Source: Caulobacter sp. 32-67-35 (GTDB taxonomy: Bacteria; Pseudomonadota; Alphaproteobacteria; Caulobacterales; Caulobacteraceae). From it: a stretch of 63,535 nucleotides of DNA. The translations under genes were made by a program, and so were the position numbers. Positions 1 to 8,354 of this stretch are shown here, in pieces; positions within the stretch are counted from its first letter, which is position 1; each line of letters begins with the position of its first letter. The notes beneath the pieces are model-generated. The model was not told the DNA's origin. It was given only the letters and a program-made list of their open reading frames with translations, and made no database searches. The stretch covers positions 1-63,535 of the forward strand of contig NCEV01000010.1 of the NCBI GenBank assembly GCA_002280875.1, read 5' to 3'.

Positions 1-80
1 TCAACGAGTTATGGGAATTTCGGCCATAAAAGCAAACGGCGAAAAATAGAACAAACGGGCATTTCGGGAGTGTGCAGGAG

Positions 81-154
81 GCGAATCCGCGCCCGGAATC
101 GAACCGTGGTGCACGGATTTGCAATCCGCTGCGTAACCACTCCGCCACCGGGCC
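81..154 (-). tRNA. tRNA-Cys(GCA)-like, degenerate 3' half
   Basis: Read on the minus strand, the 5' acceptor strand (GGCCCGG), the D arm, and an anticodon stem-loop with loop TTGCAAA (anticodon GCA) are all canonical for tRNA-Cys. The T loop TTCGATT is present, but its stem has one A-G mismatch and the expected 3' acceptor strand is replaced by bases that pair poorly with GGCCCGG. No encoded CCA is seen in the right place. It is probably a tRNA-Cys remnant or a copy altered by an integration event rather than a working tRNA. The 5' two thirds are convincing; function is doubtful. Confidence 0.6.
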
Positions 155-478
155 ATCCGGGTTCAACGCAATTGGCGTTGGCGAAGAGAGGCGTTCGATA
201 CAGGAGCGGTTCTGAAGCCGCAACAGTCTCGTGCGACGTTCGTAGCATCTGCGAGGTTTTTGACCTCAGCGCGCGAATTACCATCCGAAAAGCCTGGCCG
301 GTCGCGGTAACCAGCGCCATCAGCGGGCTGCAGCTGAGTGGCAGTGCGGCCCCTGGCCCCCTACCAGAAGGGCGACATTCGAGAGGACGGATCTGTCGGC
401 GCCACTGGCACAACGCTGGTTTGTCAATTGCAAAAGCTCATGCTTTGCGAGACCCTCGAGTAGGCCGGGGGTGCGATC
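155..478. other. intergenic stretch, no gene seen
   Basis: About 320 bases between the tRNA-Cys-like sequence and the DUF1353 gene. Open frames cross it on both strands but none has a recognisable domain, ribosome binding site or neighbour logic. It contains a short hairpin-like GAGGT-TTTTG-ACCTC near 250-265. The promoter of the DUF1353 gene should lie in its right part. Confidence 0.4.
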
Positions 479-1201
479 ATGAAAAGCAGTTTGGTGCGGT
501 CTTTGGCGGCGACGTTAGCCTGCGTTCTCCCGGGCGGAGCCACGGCACACGCTCAAGACGTCAATCCCGCCCCCGCGCCCCGCGCGAGGACGATCGGGCC
601 ACCTCTCGCGCCCACTCAGCCTCAGGCGAGCGGCTTGGCGCTGGTGGTGATCCGAGACACGCGACGTGAAGAGTGGCGCCGGGTGGCCGTTCTGCGCGAG
701 CCTTGGTTCTATTGCTCGAAGGTTAGCCGCGACCTCTACGCCGTGCCTTCCGGCTACGTGACCGATTTCGCTTCAATCCCCGGCTTCGCCAAGCTGCTCT
801 TTCCGCCGTTCGGAACCTGGGCCGAGGCGGCGGTCATCCATGACTGGCTCTACGACGTGGGGGCCAAGGGTCAGAAGGCCCAGGCCGATCGCATCTTCAA
901 GGAAGCGATGACGGATATGAAAGTGGGCGGGCTACGCAAGACCGTCATGCACTGGGCTGTCAGCCTGGGCGGCGGTGGAGCCTATCGAGCCGCCGAACGC
1001 CGTAAACCGCAGGACTGGGCCGAACACTTCGTCGACCGGCAGGGTCGCGCGCGCCCAGCGCCCTTCCCTCAGCCAGTAGAGGCGGTCTGGAAGCGCGATT
1101 TCGACTGCTCCAGGCTCGAGGACCAGGAAGAGATCTGGGCTCTACAGGAGGATTACCTGACGCAATTCCCGAATGCCGCCTGGGGCCGCGCGGGCGGCTA
1201 G
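479..1201 (+). CDS. DUF1353 family secreted protein
   Basis: A 240-residue protein with an N-terminal signal peptide (basic start, hydrophobic core, A-H-A-Q cleavage region near residue 26). The central part carries the DUF1353 signature: VPSGYVTDFASIPG followed by AAVIHDWLYDVGAKG. Family members occur in phages and bacteria and have no settled biochemical role; the conserved Asp/His pattern is what identifies them. The signal peptide suggests a periplasmic or outer location here. The gene converges on the S8 protease gene and the two stop codons overlap by four bases, so the pair is tightly packed. Family assignment is fairly sure, function unknown. Confidence 0.75.
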   Translation: MKSSLVRSLAATLACVLPGGATAHAQDVNPAPAPRARTIGPPLAPTQPQASGLALVVIRDTRREEWRRVAVLREPWFYCSKVSRDLYAVPSGYVTDFASIPGFAKLLFPPFGTWAEAAVIHDWLYDVGAKGQKAQADRIFKEAMTDMKVGGLRKTVMHWAVSLGGGGAYRAAERRKPQDWAEHFVDRQGRARPAPFPQPVEAVWKRDFDCSRLEDQEEIWALQEDYLTQFPNAAWGRAGG

Positions 1202-3318
1202 GGCCCGAGAAAGGCCGGTACGAAGTCGATTAGGTGCGACAGCGGGATGTCGATCCTGCTTCTCGTCCCGTCCTCGATCAAGGTGATCTTCTGGCCCGCG
1301 AGGTTCTGAGCGGTGCAGAGCGCTTTGCGCGTCATGCGGCCAGGGTCGTGGGAGGGTTCGGGCCTTAGCCAAACATGGGCCTTCTTGGGCTCGCCCACAC
1401 GCTGCGTGAAGCTGAGTTTCATTAGCCGACCGACCTCGACGTCCGAGGTGCAGGGTTTGAGGATCTTACCCGGGCGCAATACGGAACCGGTTTTGATCTC
1501 CACTGGCCCGTCCTCCGCGCCCTCGTGGTATTCGACGACATCGCGCCAGACGCTCAGCGCCTTGCGCAGGTTGAGGCGCCCACGGGAATAGACGACATCC
1601 TCGAGCTCGGCGTCTACGTCGACGCTGGCCAGTATCCTGTTCTTGACGAACGCGACCTCAACACCCTCCGAGATCAGTTGTGCGGCGATATTGCTGACGA
1701 GCGGCGCCGAGAAGGAGGTGCCTTCGCGCTCGACATCGACCGCAGGCCCGCCCTCGGCTCCAGCCGTGAAAGTGGGCATCAGGCAGCCCGGCGCGAGAAG
1801 ATCGACGTATTCGCCGCCAAACCGAGAGAATGGCGAGATGGCGCCCCTTTGATCGTGGGATCCGACGGTAATCACGTTGCCGCCTTGAGCGTGGGAGAGC
1901 GCGCCGCCATTGCCCCCCGGCCAGGTCGGGGTCGTCCCGCCAAACTCCTGACGATCGTTACCGGCGGCGGCAACCATCAACACGTCCTCGCCGGTCTTCA
2001 GATAGGTCTCGAACTCGGCCAGCTCGGCGGTGGCCATCAGCGAGACGTTGATCACAGCAATGTCGTTGCGCTTGGCGAAGCCGATAGCCTTGCCGATCGC
2101 GCGGGCGCTAAGGTTAGGCGTCTGGGTCGCGACACTGGCGAAGGCGACCTGAATCGGTATGCCGCCCAGCTCTCGACTTCTCAGCGCATGGCGCCCCCCC
2201 AGGGCCATTACCGCCACTTCCGAGCCATGCAAGCGATTGGCAAGTCCGGGCGGCGGCATGGCGGTCATCTGGTTGTCGGCTAGGTTGACGCCCAGTTTGG
2301 TTCTGAAGGGATTGGGAGGGACGGGCCCCAGAACATCGGCGATCCGATCTCTCGGGATCGAATCCTGGGTCAGGATCGCGCCGTCAAAACCGGTGTCCAG
2401 GATCAGGATCTTGACCGGTCTCGGGTAAACGCCTTCTGGCCGAGCGCTGTCATTGGCCCGACGGGCTTCGAGCAAGGTGTCGATCGAGTAGGGCCAGGAC
2501 GGGTGGGGTCCAGGGCAGTATCCCACACCGTAGCCGCCGACGCCGGAGATTAGGTTGGCCGTCACCACTTCGGTCACCTCGGCCTTGCCTTTGTCGGCTT
2601 TGATCGCCTCCTCGATCTGCGTTTTGGCTTCGTCGGCCGATACGCCCGACTTGAGCGAGATAGAGGTCCAGGTCGGCGCCTGTCCCGGGATCACCAGGGC
2701 TTCGCCTGGCGTCATCCTACGTGGCGAAAGGTCGGGATTGAGCACGGCCAGCATTTGCGCGTTGGCGCGACCGACAAAGTTTTCCAACGCCATCTGGCCG
2801 GAGCGTCCTTCGGACTTCAGCACGGCCTCATAGTCGACCTCGGTGTTCAGCGACGGCAAGGCGCCGATAGGTTGAAAGCCATCGAGCTTAGACACGTCGA
2901 TGCCAACCGCGCCGGCCTTCTCTAGGATGGACTTCAGTGATTTTTGCTTTGGAGCGATCGGGATGGATTCGGCCAGAGGCGCTTGGGCGCACGCAGGAAA
3001 CTCATAGGTCGCGTCGGCCGTCAGGTTCGCCACCGCCGCGCCGTTGGTCAAGCCGTTGAGGCTGGCGAAGGCCTGAACATAGGCGGGATGAACCACTCCG
3101 CACTTGGTCTGTACGATCGACTCGAAGGTCTGGTCCTTTTGGACGAGCACCTTCTCGCTCTGCCCTACTCTGGCGATGGCCAATACCGTTTGGGTTTGAC
3201 GCTCTCCGGTCAACCGTACGTCAACCACCTCTTGAGCCAGGGCTGCCGACATGGCCCCCGACATCGTCAATGCCATGCACAATCCGCCCCGGGCCCAACG
3301 ATCAACCATGGCAGTCAT
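1198..3318 (-). CDS. S8 (subtilisin-like) secreted serine protease with LysM-like N-terminal modules
   Basis: A 706-residue protein. A signal peptide (about residues 1-28) is followed by two LysM-like stretches (about 57-110, and about 165-212 with LNPDLSPRRMTPGEALVIPG). The S8 catalytic domain then shows Asp308 (LDTGFDG), His364 (LHGSEVAV), the oxyanion Asn454 (AAGND) and Ser535 (GTSFSAPL), so the triad is complete. The last 130 residues are unassigned. LysM modules bind glycan, so I infer a periplasmic or wall-associated protease. It overlaps the upstream S1 protease gene by 17 bases and is probably translated from the same mRNA. Substrate unknown. Confidence 0.85.
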   Translation of the reverse strand: MTAMVDRWARGGLCMALTMSGAMSAALAQEVVDVRLTGERQTQTVLAIARVGQSEKVLVQKDQTFESIVQTKCGVVHPAYVQAFASLNGLTNGAAVANLTADATYEFPACAQAPLAESIPIAPKQKSLKSILEKAGAVGIDVSKLDGFQPIGALPSLNTEVDYEAVLKSEGRSGQMALENFVGRANAQMLAVLNPDLSPRRMTPGEALVIPGQAPTWTSISLKSGVSADEAKTQIEEAIKADKGKAEVTEVVTANLISGVGGYGVGYCPGPHPSWPYSIDTLLEARRANDSARPEGVYPRPVKILILDTGFDGAILTQDSIPRDRIADVLGPVPPNPFRTKLGVNLADNQMTAMPPPGLANRLHGSEVAVMALGGRHALRSRELGGIPIQVAFASVATQTPNLSARAIGKAIGFAKRNDIAVINVSLMATAELAEFETYLKTGEDVLMVAAAGNDRQEFGGTTPTWPGGNGGALSHAQGGNVITVGSHDQRGAISPFSRFGGEYVDLLAPGCLMPTFTAGAEGGPAVDVEREGTSFSAPLVSNIAAQLISEGVEVAFVKNRILASVDVDAELEDVVYSRGRLNLRKALSVWRDVVEYHEGAEDGPVEIKTGSVLRPGKILKPCTSDVEVGRLMKLSFTQRVGEPKKAHVWLRPEPSHDPGRMTRKALCTAQNLAGQKITLIEDGTRSRIDIPLSHLIDFVPAFLGP

Positions 3319-4117
3319 CCATCTCGTCGATGCCGCAAATCTTCACGTCCCGACCGTCGCGGCGCCAATCTTTCAGAAACTTGGCGACCTTTGGATCAGC
3401 CAGCGAGGTGATCATCGAGCGCGTCAGTAGGTCGCCCTGGGAGTTCACGCCGAACATCCATCGACGCAGCGTGCCAGTGGGTACAAAGGCTCCGCCACCG
3501 CTGTCGCCTGAACAGACCGCCACTCCGCCGCGGGTTTCGATCCAGGGGTCACCGGTCGTGATGCGGAAAATCTTGTTATCGCCTTCGAACAGCACGCCTG
3601 CCGGACCGTAGCCCAGCTCCTGTCGACAGCCATATCCCAGCAACACCACAGGGGTGTCCGGTCTTGGCGGTTCACTTATGCGGACGGTTTCGTAAGCCGA
3701 ATTGGCGCCCGGAAGCCTGATCGCGGCGGTCGCATGGCACAGTGCGACGTCAAGTTTGACGTCCTCATCATAGTCTGGGTGGTGCTGACAGCTAATGGTG
3801 GTGCTGAACGGGTTGACGGTGCCAACGGTAATCTTCCCCGTCTGGTTGGGAAGCACGCAATGGGCTGCGGTGAGCACGACATGCGGACCAATCGCCGTCG
3901 CCGTGCACGGACCTGCTCCGCCGTTGAATTTCAAAGTCGCGGGCCAGGTCGCTTCAGGATCGGCGACCTTGCGACCGCCAAGAATTTGGACATCCGCCTC
4001 GGCCAACCCTTCGGGCGGAGACATAACCAGGGCCGGCGCCAAGGGGGCTTGGGGCGTGTCGCCCTGGGCGGTCAGGGCGGCCACTGAAGCCCAAGCCATA
4101 GCGATTAGGGCGCGCAT
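3302..4117 (-). CDS. S1 (trypsin-like) secreted serine protease
   Basis: A 271-residue protein with a short N-terminal secretion signal and a complete chymotrypsin-fold triad: His86 (VLTAAHC), Asp123 (LDVALCH) and Ser206 (CSGDSGGGAF). Cysteines around His and Ser fit the usual disulfides of the family. It lies between the lipoprotein gene (12-base gap upstream) and the S8 protease gene (17-base overlap downstream), so the three probably form one operon. A trypsin-like protease ahead of a subtilase suggests a processing cascade, but that is inference. No PDZ domain is present, so it is not a DegP/HtrA protease. Confidence 0.85.
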   Translation of the reverse strand: MRALIAMAWASVAALTAQGDTPQAPLAPALVMSPPEGLAEADVQILGGRKVADPEATWPATLKFNGGAGPCTATAIGPHVVLTAAHCVLPNQTGKITVGTVNPFSTTISCQHHPDYDEDVKLDVALCHATAAIRLPGANSAYETVRISEPPRPDTPVVLLGYGCRQELGYGPAGVLFEGDNKIFRITTGDPWIETRGGVAVCSGDSGGGAFVPTGTLRRWMFGVNSQGDLLTRSMITSLADPKVAKFLKDWRRDGRDVKICGIDEMDDCHG

Positions 4118-4129
4118 GTCGCTTTATAC

Positions 4130-5695
4130 CTAAGGTGTGGGCGTGGCCGCAGCCTTGGCGGCGTCGGCCTGATCTTTGCGAACTTTGGCGAGCGCGGCCG
4201 CGGCTTCGAGCTCTGCCGTATTGGCCTTTGTCAAATCGGTGCGAGCCTGGACTTTGCTGGTCTCGCCCTTGGCGGTATCAACAAACCCGCCCACGGCCGC
4301 GCCAATGAGCTTGAACGGCAGCGAGACCACTTGGAGAGCGGGCGCCGGGCGATCGAAATCAACCTTGCTAGCCCGCCCGGCGGTGAAGGTGTACGCCGTG
4401 GTCGTCTTGATCAGGGTCGTGCGGTCCAGTGGCAGCGTCGCAACCCGGCTGCTGTCGAGCGCCCAGACCTTCACCCTGGCCAAGGACGCCTGAGCAGGCT
4501 TGAAAGCGACCCGGCCCACCGCGTCGAGCGCCTTTGCGGCCTCATAGTCGGCGCGCGAAAGGATGGTCAGTTGGCAAGCCCGTGAGGCCGAAACCGCGAT
4601 ACCGTCGCCCGGATCGTCGCCAGAAAGCAAGTCCGGAGCAGGCGAGCAATCGGCCCGTAACGCCACAGGTAGGGCGTCGTGAACGATCAACACGCCTTCG
4701 CTGAAATCGGCGACCGTGTAGACCTTGTGGACAGGCAGGGTGATGTCGATCGGCGCAAGCACTTGAGGCTTGGCGGCTTCCAATGCGATCTTTAAATCGT
4801 TGAGCTTCTCAGGGGTGAGCGGCTTGGCACGCAACGCCTTCAAGGCCGCAACCAGGGCGTCGGCGTCTTTACCCGAGACGCCGACGGTCGGCAGGCTGGG
4901 CCCAAGGCCGAGCGCCTGAATTGAGGCGATCGACTTGACGCCGGCCGCCAAAATCTCGCCGCCTTGATGGTCGGCCGTTCCGCTTATCGCCTTGGGCAAG
5001 CCGCCGTCGAACTCGGCGCTCCAGTGGTCGGCTGAGGCGTCATTGGTCAGCGCGTAGAGGCGATAGACCTTGGCGGCATCGATCTCGACGGTTTCTTTGA
5101 TGTCGACCTTGAAGCGCTGGACGCACACTGGATCCCTACCATCGTCGGTGACGCCGTCACGATTGACGCCCATCAGTTGGACGTTGCGTTTGGCGCGCTC
5201 AACGACCTCGTCGATGGCGCGCTTAGCCGCAAAGTAGTCGTCGACGCCTTTGAGGATCTGGGTTCGCTCGGCCGAGGTGTAAGTCCCCTGCCCGCTCCAG
5301 GCGCCCAACTTGGATAGGAAGAGGTTCCGCTTTTGTGCGAAGGCCAGCGTGGCCAGACGATCCTGGGCGTACGACTTGCGCAAGTCCGCGCACCAAGCCG
5401 TTTCCGACTCCGGCGGCTTCGCAGGCTCCGTCGCTTTAGCTGCGGCCGCGGGTTTGTCGACCGGGGCGGCCGCGTTGATCGTATTGGTGACCACGACCGA
5501 TGGCGTCTTGTCATCGTCCTTGTCGGCTGAAGCCGGCGCACTGACCGTGACAGTGAACACCGACTGAGCGAGGCCGTACTCACCGAGTAACCGCGCCGCG
5601 GCGGGCGCTTTGGTATTGGCTACCTGGCTCTTCACCATCGGTGAGACGCAACCGGCCAGAGCCAGTGGCAGCAAAAGAGCAGCAGCGCGTTTCAT
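4130..5695 (-). CDS. large lipoprotein of unknown function, first gene of the protease operon
   Basis: A 521-residue protein starting MKRAAALLLPLALAGC, a clear type II signal with lipobox LAGC, so it should be lipidated and membrane-anchored. I chose this start because it places the lipobox at the usual distance; an upstream ATG seven codons earlier is also possible. The body has no domain I recognise; it has a Pro/Ala/Lys-rich linker near residues 80-110 and an Ala/Glu/Lys-rich, probably helical tail of about 40 residues. It is followed after 12 bases by the S1 protease gene, which suggests an anchor, inhibitor or partner role, but nothing in the sequence proves it. Confidence 0.7.
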   Translation of the reverse strand: MKRAAALLLPLALAGCVSPMVKSQVANTKAPAAARLLGEYGLAQSVFTVTVSAPASADKDDDKTPSVVVTNTINAAAPVDKPAAAAKATEPAKPPESETAWCADLRKSYAQDRLATLAFAQKRNLFLSKLGAWSGQGTYTSAERTQILKGVDDYFAAKRAIDEVVERAKRNVQLMGVNRDGVTDDGRDPVCVQRFKVDIKETVEIDAAKVYRLYALTNDASADHWSAEFDGGLPKAISGTADHQGGEILAAGVKSIASIQALGLGPSLPTVGVSGKDADALVAALKALRAKPLTPEKLNDLKIALEAAKPQVLAPIDITLPVHKVYTVADFSEGVLIVHDALPVALRADCSPAPDLLSGDDPGDGIAVSASRACQLTILSRADYEAAKALDAVGRVAFKPAQASLARVKVWALDSSRVATLPLDRTTLIKTTTAYTFTAGRASKVDFDRPAPALQVVSLPFKLIGAAVGGFVDTAKGETSKVQARTDLTKANTAELEAAAALAKVRKDQADAAKAAATPTP

Positions 5696-5849
5696 GAAAA
5701 GCCCCCCCGACCTCAAAAAGGTTAATCGGGAGAACGCCGGTATTGCAAGGGACGATTCCCCTTCGGGTTGTTTTCAAGCCGTGCGCAGCCGGAGGGGTCG
5801 GCAGTAATCTCGACCGCGGGACAGTCGAAGCGGCCAGCGCTCAGCTACC

Positions 5850-6160
5850 GACTCGAGTTTGGACACGACGCCTCCGGGTCGATGGCATTCGTCGGCCAGT
5901 CCCTCGAGGTCGTCCTGCTCTCGCGCATCGTCTGGACTGACGAGGAAGAACAAGACGGGGCTGTAACGACGGTGACTTTTGAGGAACGGAACGGCAGGAC
6001 CCACCTCACTGTCCACGAACTCCATCCCTCAAAAGCCGCCCTTGAAGCCAACCATGGCGCGGAAGAGGGCATGAGGGCCGCCTACAATCCGCGCTCCACA
6101 GCTCTCGGAATTCGCCAGCGTCTGCTTCTGGGCGCCAGCCGGATGGCTGCCCCTACATGA
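5850..6160 (+). pseudogene. fragment of an SRPBCC (AHSA1-like) domain protein
   Basis: The translation contains SRIVWTDEEEQDGAVTTVTF and then RTHLTVHELHPSKAALEA, typical of the second half of SRPBCC/AHSA1-like proteins, including the conserved IVWT and the late MHEL-like strand. The first half of the domain is missing and the last part diverges into an unrelated tail, so the gene is broken at both ends. The open frame can be extended upstream to 5768 but that part shows no homology. I read this as a decayed leftover in a 500-base gap between the lipoprotein and the EAL gene. Confidence 0.55.
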
Positions 6161-6209
6161 AACGCGCAAGATTAATCTCTCCCTCAGCACAAGCACTTAG
6201 GGTGATGGA

Positions 6210-7688
6210 ATGGGCAACCAGACTGTTGCAATTTCAACCGCCGATGCGAGCGATCCGGGCCACGCCCAGGATTTCTTTGACCTGGCCGAAGCGCTGCTGA
6301 ATTTGGCGGCCGGACAGTATGGCGTCCGTGCGCCGCCATCTTCCCATCCCAGCGCCGAGCACGACGCCTTCAATCGCCTCGCAGAGCATCTGGACAAGGC
6401 ATCATCAGCCGATCTGCCAGCTTCGCTTCTGACCCTCAATCCCCGTCCCTCCGACGCAGCTGGCCTGAGCTATATCGCCATCCTCGGCCTTGACGGCTTC
6501 AGTCGTCTTCGCCGGCAAATTGGCTCCCAGGTCGCCAGTCAGATCCTCAAGACCCTAGGCGAACGTGTCAGGCTCCTACTTCCGGGTGTAAAGCTTGGTC
6601 GCATCGGTCGAACAAACCTTGAGTTTGCCTTCCGGGCCGCTGACGATCTTGAAGCCGTGAGTCTCTTGAGCGCGCTGCGCCTCGAGCTGGACCGCCGCCT
6701 CGATCTGGCGGACGGACAGAGTTTCGATCTCGACGTCGCCTTTGGCGCCGCGCGCCATGATCGATGCGGAGAGTTTGTGATCGACTGCGCGGCAGAAGCT
6801 CTGGTCCAGGCACAGTCGCAGGCCACGAAGGTTCAGATCTATCGCGAGGAAGACCGCGAACGCGCAGCGGCAAGCTTGGCCTTGTTGCGCGACCTGCGTG
6901 AAGCCATCGCGCAGGATGGCCTGGCATTGGCCTATCAACCCAAGCTGCGGCTTAGCAGCGACAGGATGGAGGTTGCCGAGGCCTTGGTGCGCTGGAACCA
7001 TCCTGTCCGGGGCGCCGTCTCGCCTGATGAGTTTATCGGCCTGGCCGAACAGACCGGTCTAATCGGAGATCTCACGCGATGGGTCGTCCGTCGCGCCCTC
7101 GCCGATCAGGCGCGCCTGCGAGACTTGGGGCTTGAGGTTGAGATACACATCAACCTCTCCGGCCAAATGGTCGCTGACGAAACCTTCGCTTTGTGGCTGC
7201 TGGAGACCATCGACCGAGATAGCGCCGGCCGTATTGGGCTGGAGATCACCGAAACCGCCGTCATCAACGAACCAGAGCGCGCCCTGGCCAACCTCCAGAG
7301 CTTCGCCGCCGCTGGTTTGAAGATCGCCATAGATGACTACGGCTCGGGATTGTCTTCGCTGTCGTACCTCAAGCAACTGCCGGCCCACGAGCTGAAGATC
7401 GACAAGCTGTTCATTTCGCAGCTGACCAGCAGTCATCGCGACCCGTTGCTGGTGCGTTCGACGATCGATCTCGCGCATGCCCTGGGCATGGAAGTCACCG
7501 CCGAGGGCGTTGAGGACTCGATGACCCTCGCCTTGCTGAAAATGATGGGTTGCGACCTGGCGCAGGGCTACTTGGTCGCACCTGCGCTTGAACTCGATGC
7601 ACTGGCCCGGTTCATTCACGAGGGTTTTGCTCAATCGCATCCCTCCTCCGCGACTGCGGGATTTGGGCTTTACAAGGCGCGATCTTAG
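6210..7688 (+). CDS. degenerate-GGDEF / EAL cyclic-di-GMP phosphodiesterase
   Basis: A 492-residue soluble protein. Residues of about 88-215 resemble a GGDEF domain, but the active motif is lost (RIGRTNLEF where RxGGDEF is expected), so no cyclase activity is expected. From about residue 230 an EAL domain follows with its catalytic set visible: EALVRW, NLSGQ, LEITETA, the DDYGSG metal-binding loop, KIDK, and AEGVED with a following QGYL. It should hydrolyse c-di-GMP to pGpG. No sensor domain or transmembrane segment is seen in the first 85 residues. It is the first gene of the signalling block; the next gene is a lone receiver after about 230 untranslated bases. Confidence 0.88.
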   Translation: MGNQTVAISTADASDPGHAQDFFDLAEALLNLAAGQYGVRAPPSSHPSAEHDAFNRLAEHLDKASSADLPASLLTLNPRPSDAAGLSYIAILGLDGFSRLRRQIGSQVASQILKTLGERVRLLLPGVKLGRIGRTNLEFAFRAADDLEAVSLLSALRLELDRRLDLADGQSFDLDVAFGAARHDRCGEFVIDCAAEALVQAQSQATKVQIYREEDRERAAASLALLRDLREAIAQDGLALAYQPKLRLSSDRMEVAEALVRWNHPVRGAVSPDEFIGLAEQTGLIGDLTRWVVRRALADQARLRDLGLEVEIHINLSGQMVADETFALWLLETIDRDSAGRIGLEITETAVINEPERALANLQSFAAAGLKIAIDDYGSGLSSLSYLKQLPAHELKIDKLFISQLTSSHRDPLLVRSTIDLAHALGMEVTAEGVEDSMTLALLKMMGCDLAQGYLVAPALELDALARFIHEGFAQSHPSSATAGFGLYKARS

Positions 7689-7699
7689 CTCAAGATCCA

Positions 7700-7860
7700 G
7701 ATCTAGCGTATTTACTACCTTCGCTTACGCGGTCCTAAGCAAGGTTGTGCCACCAAACACGTGAAGCTAGTGACGCAGAGCCTGCCGGGACCTGTCAAAG
7801 CCAACCTCCGGCCAGATCGGGCAACCGCAAAGCAGAGGGGTGTGCGCTTTGCCGGGGACC
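7700..7860 (+). ncRNA. candidate structured leader, c-di-GMP-I riboswitch-like
   Basis: The gap between the EAL gene and the receiver gene holds GTGACGCAGAGCC followed by CCGGGACCT, close to the conserved GGGACGCAAAGCC...CGGGnCT core of c-di-GMP-I (GEMM) riboswitches, then GATCGGGCAACCGC near the expected distal helix. A GGTT/AGCC pairing could close the upstream helix. A separate perfect hairpin GCAAAGC-N12-GCTTTGC (7827-7852) follows and could act as an expression platform. The usual GGCAAACC upstream element and GNRA loop are poor, so this is a hypothesis supported by position and partial motifs only. Confidence 0.35.
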
Positions 7861-7921
7861 CGAGTGGCCTGTCGAGGCGTTGAGAGCTTAACCGTGCTGA
7901 GACGGGGTGGGGTGAAGTTCG

Positions 7922-8311
7922 ATGCGTATCCTGTTTGTCGAGGATGATCAGATGAACCGCCGGGTCGTCCGCGACATGCTGGGCGTGGCGGGTCTCGACA
8001 TGTCCGAGGCGCCTGAGGCGGAAGCCGGGCTGCGGATGATCGACGACAATGAGTACGATCTGATCCTGATGGACCTGCGCATGCCGGGCATGGATGGCCT
8101 GACAGCCATCCGCAGCATCCGGTCGCGCGGCGATGCCAAGGCGACCTTGCCGATCATTGTCGTGACCGCCGACATGGCCGCCAATATCCGCGATACCTGC
8201 CTGGACGCCGGCGCCGACGATGTCATTCTGAAGCCAGTGGCGATGGATCGGCTGTTCGACGCGATCGGACGAATGGTGGCGTCGCGAGGCAATGACGCCA
8301 TGGTCCTGTAG
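7922..8311 (+). CDS. single-domain response regulator (CheY/DivK type)
   Basis: A 129-residue protein made of one receiver domain: acidic pair VEDD near the N-terminus, phosphoacceptor Asp in LILMDLRMPGMDG (about residue 53), switch Thr in VVTAD and conserved Lys in ILKPV. There is no output domain. The N-terminal ATG follows GGGGTGAAG, a fair ribosome binding site. It is clearly paralogous to the receiver encoded at 14307-14699 (same length, same short MVL-type tail). A phosphate shuttle or sink for the CHASE2 hybrid kinase encoded nearby is the most reasonable guess. Confidence 0.88.
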   Translation: MRILFVEDDQMNRRVVRDMLGVAGLDMSEAPEAEAGLRMIDDNEYDLILMDLRMPGMDGLTAIRSIRSRGDAKATLPIIVVTADMAANIRDTCLDAGADDVILKPVAMDRLFDAIGRMVASRGNDAMVL

Positions 8312-8354
8312 GGCCGCCTCTCCCCGGCTTGTCCTTGTCGACTTTGATCAGTCG

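Noticed and set aside
70-669. 199-codon frame crossing the tRNA-Cys-like sequence
   Set aside because: Overlaps the tRNA and the DUF1353 gene with no homology.
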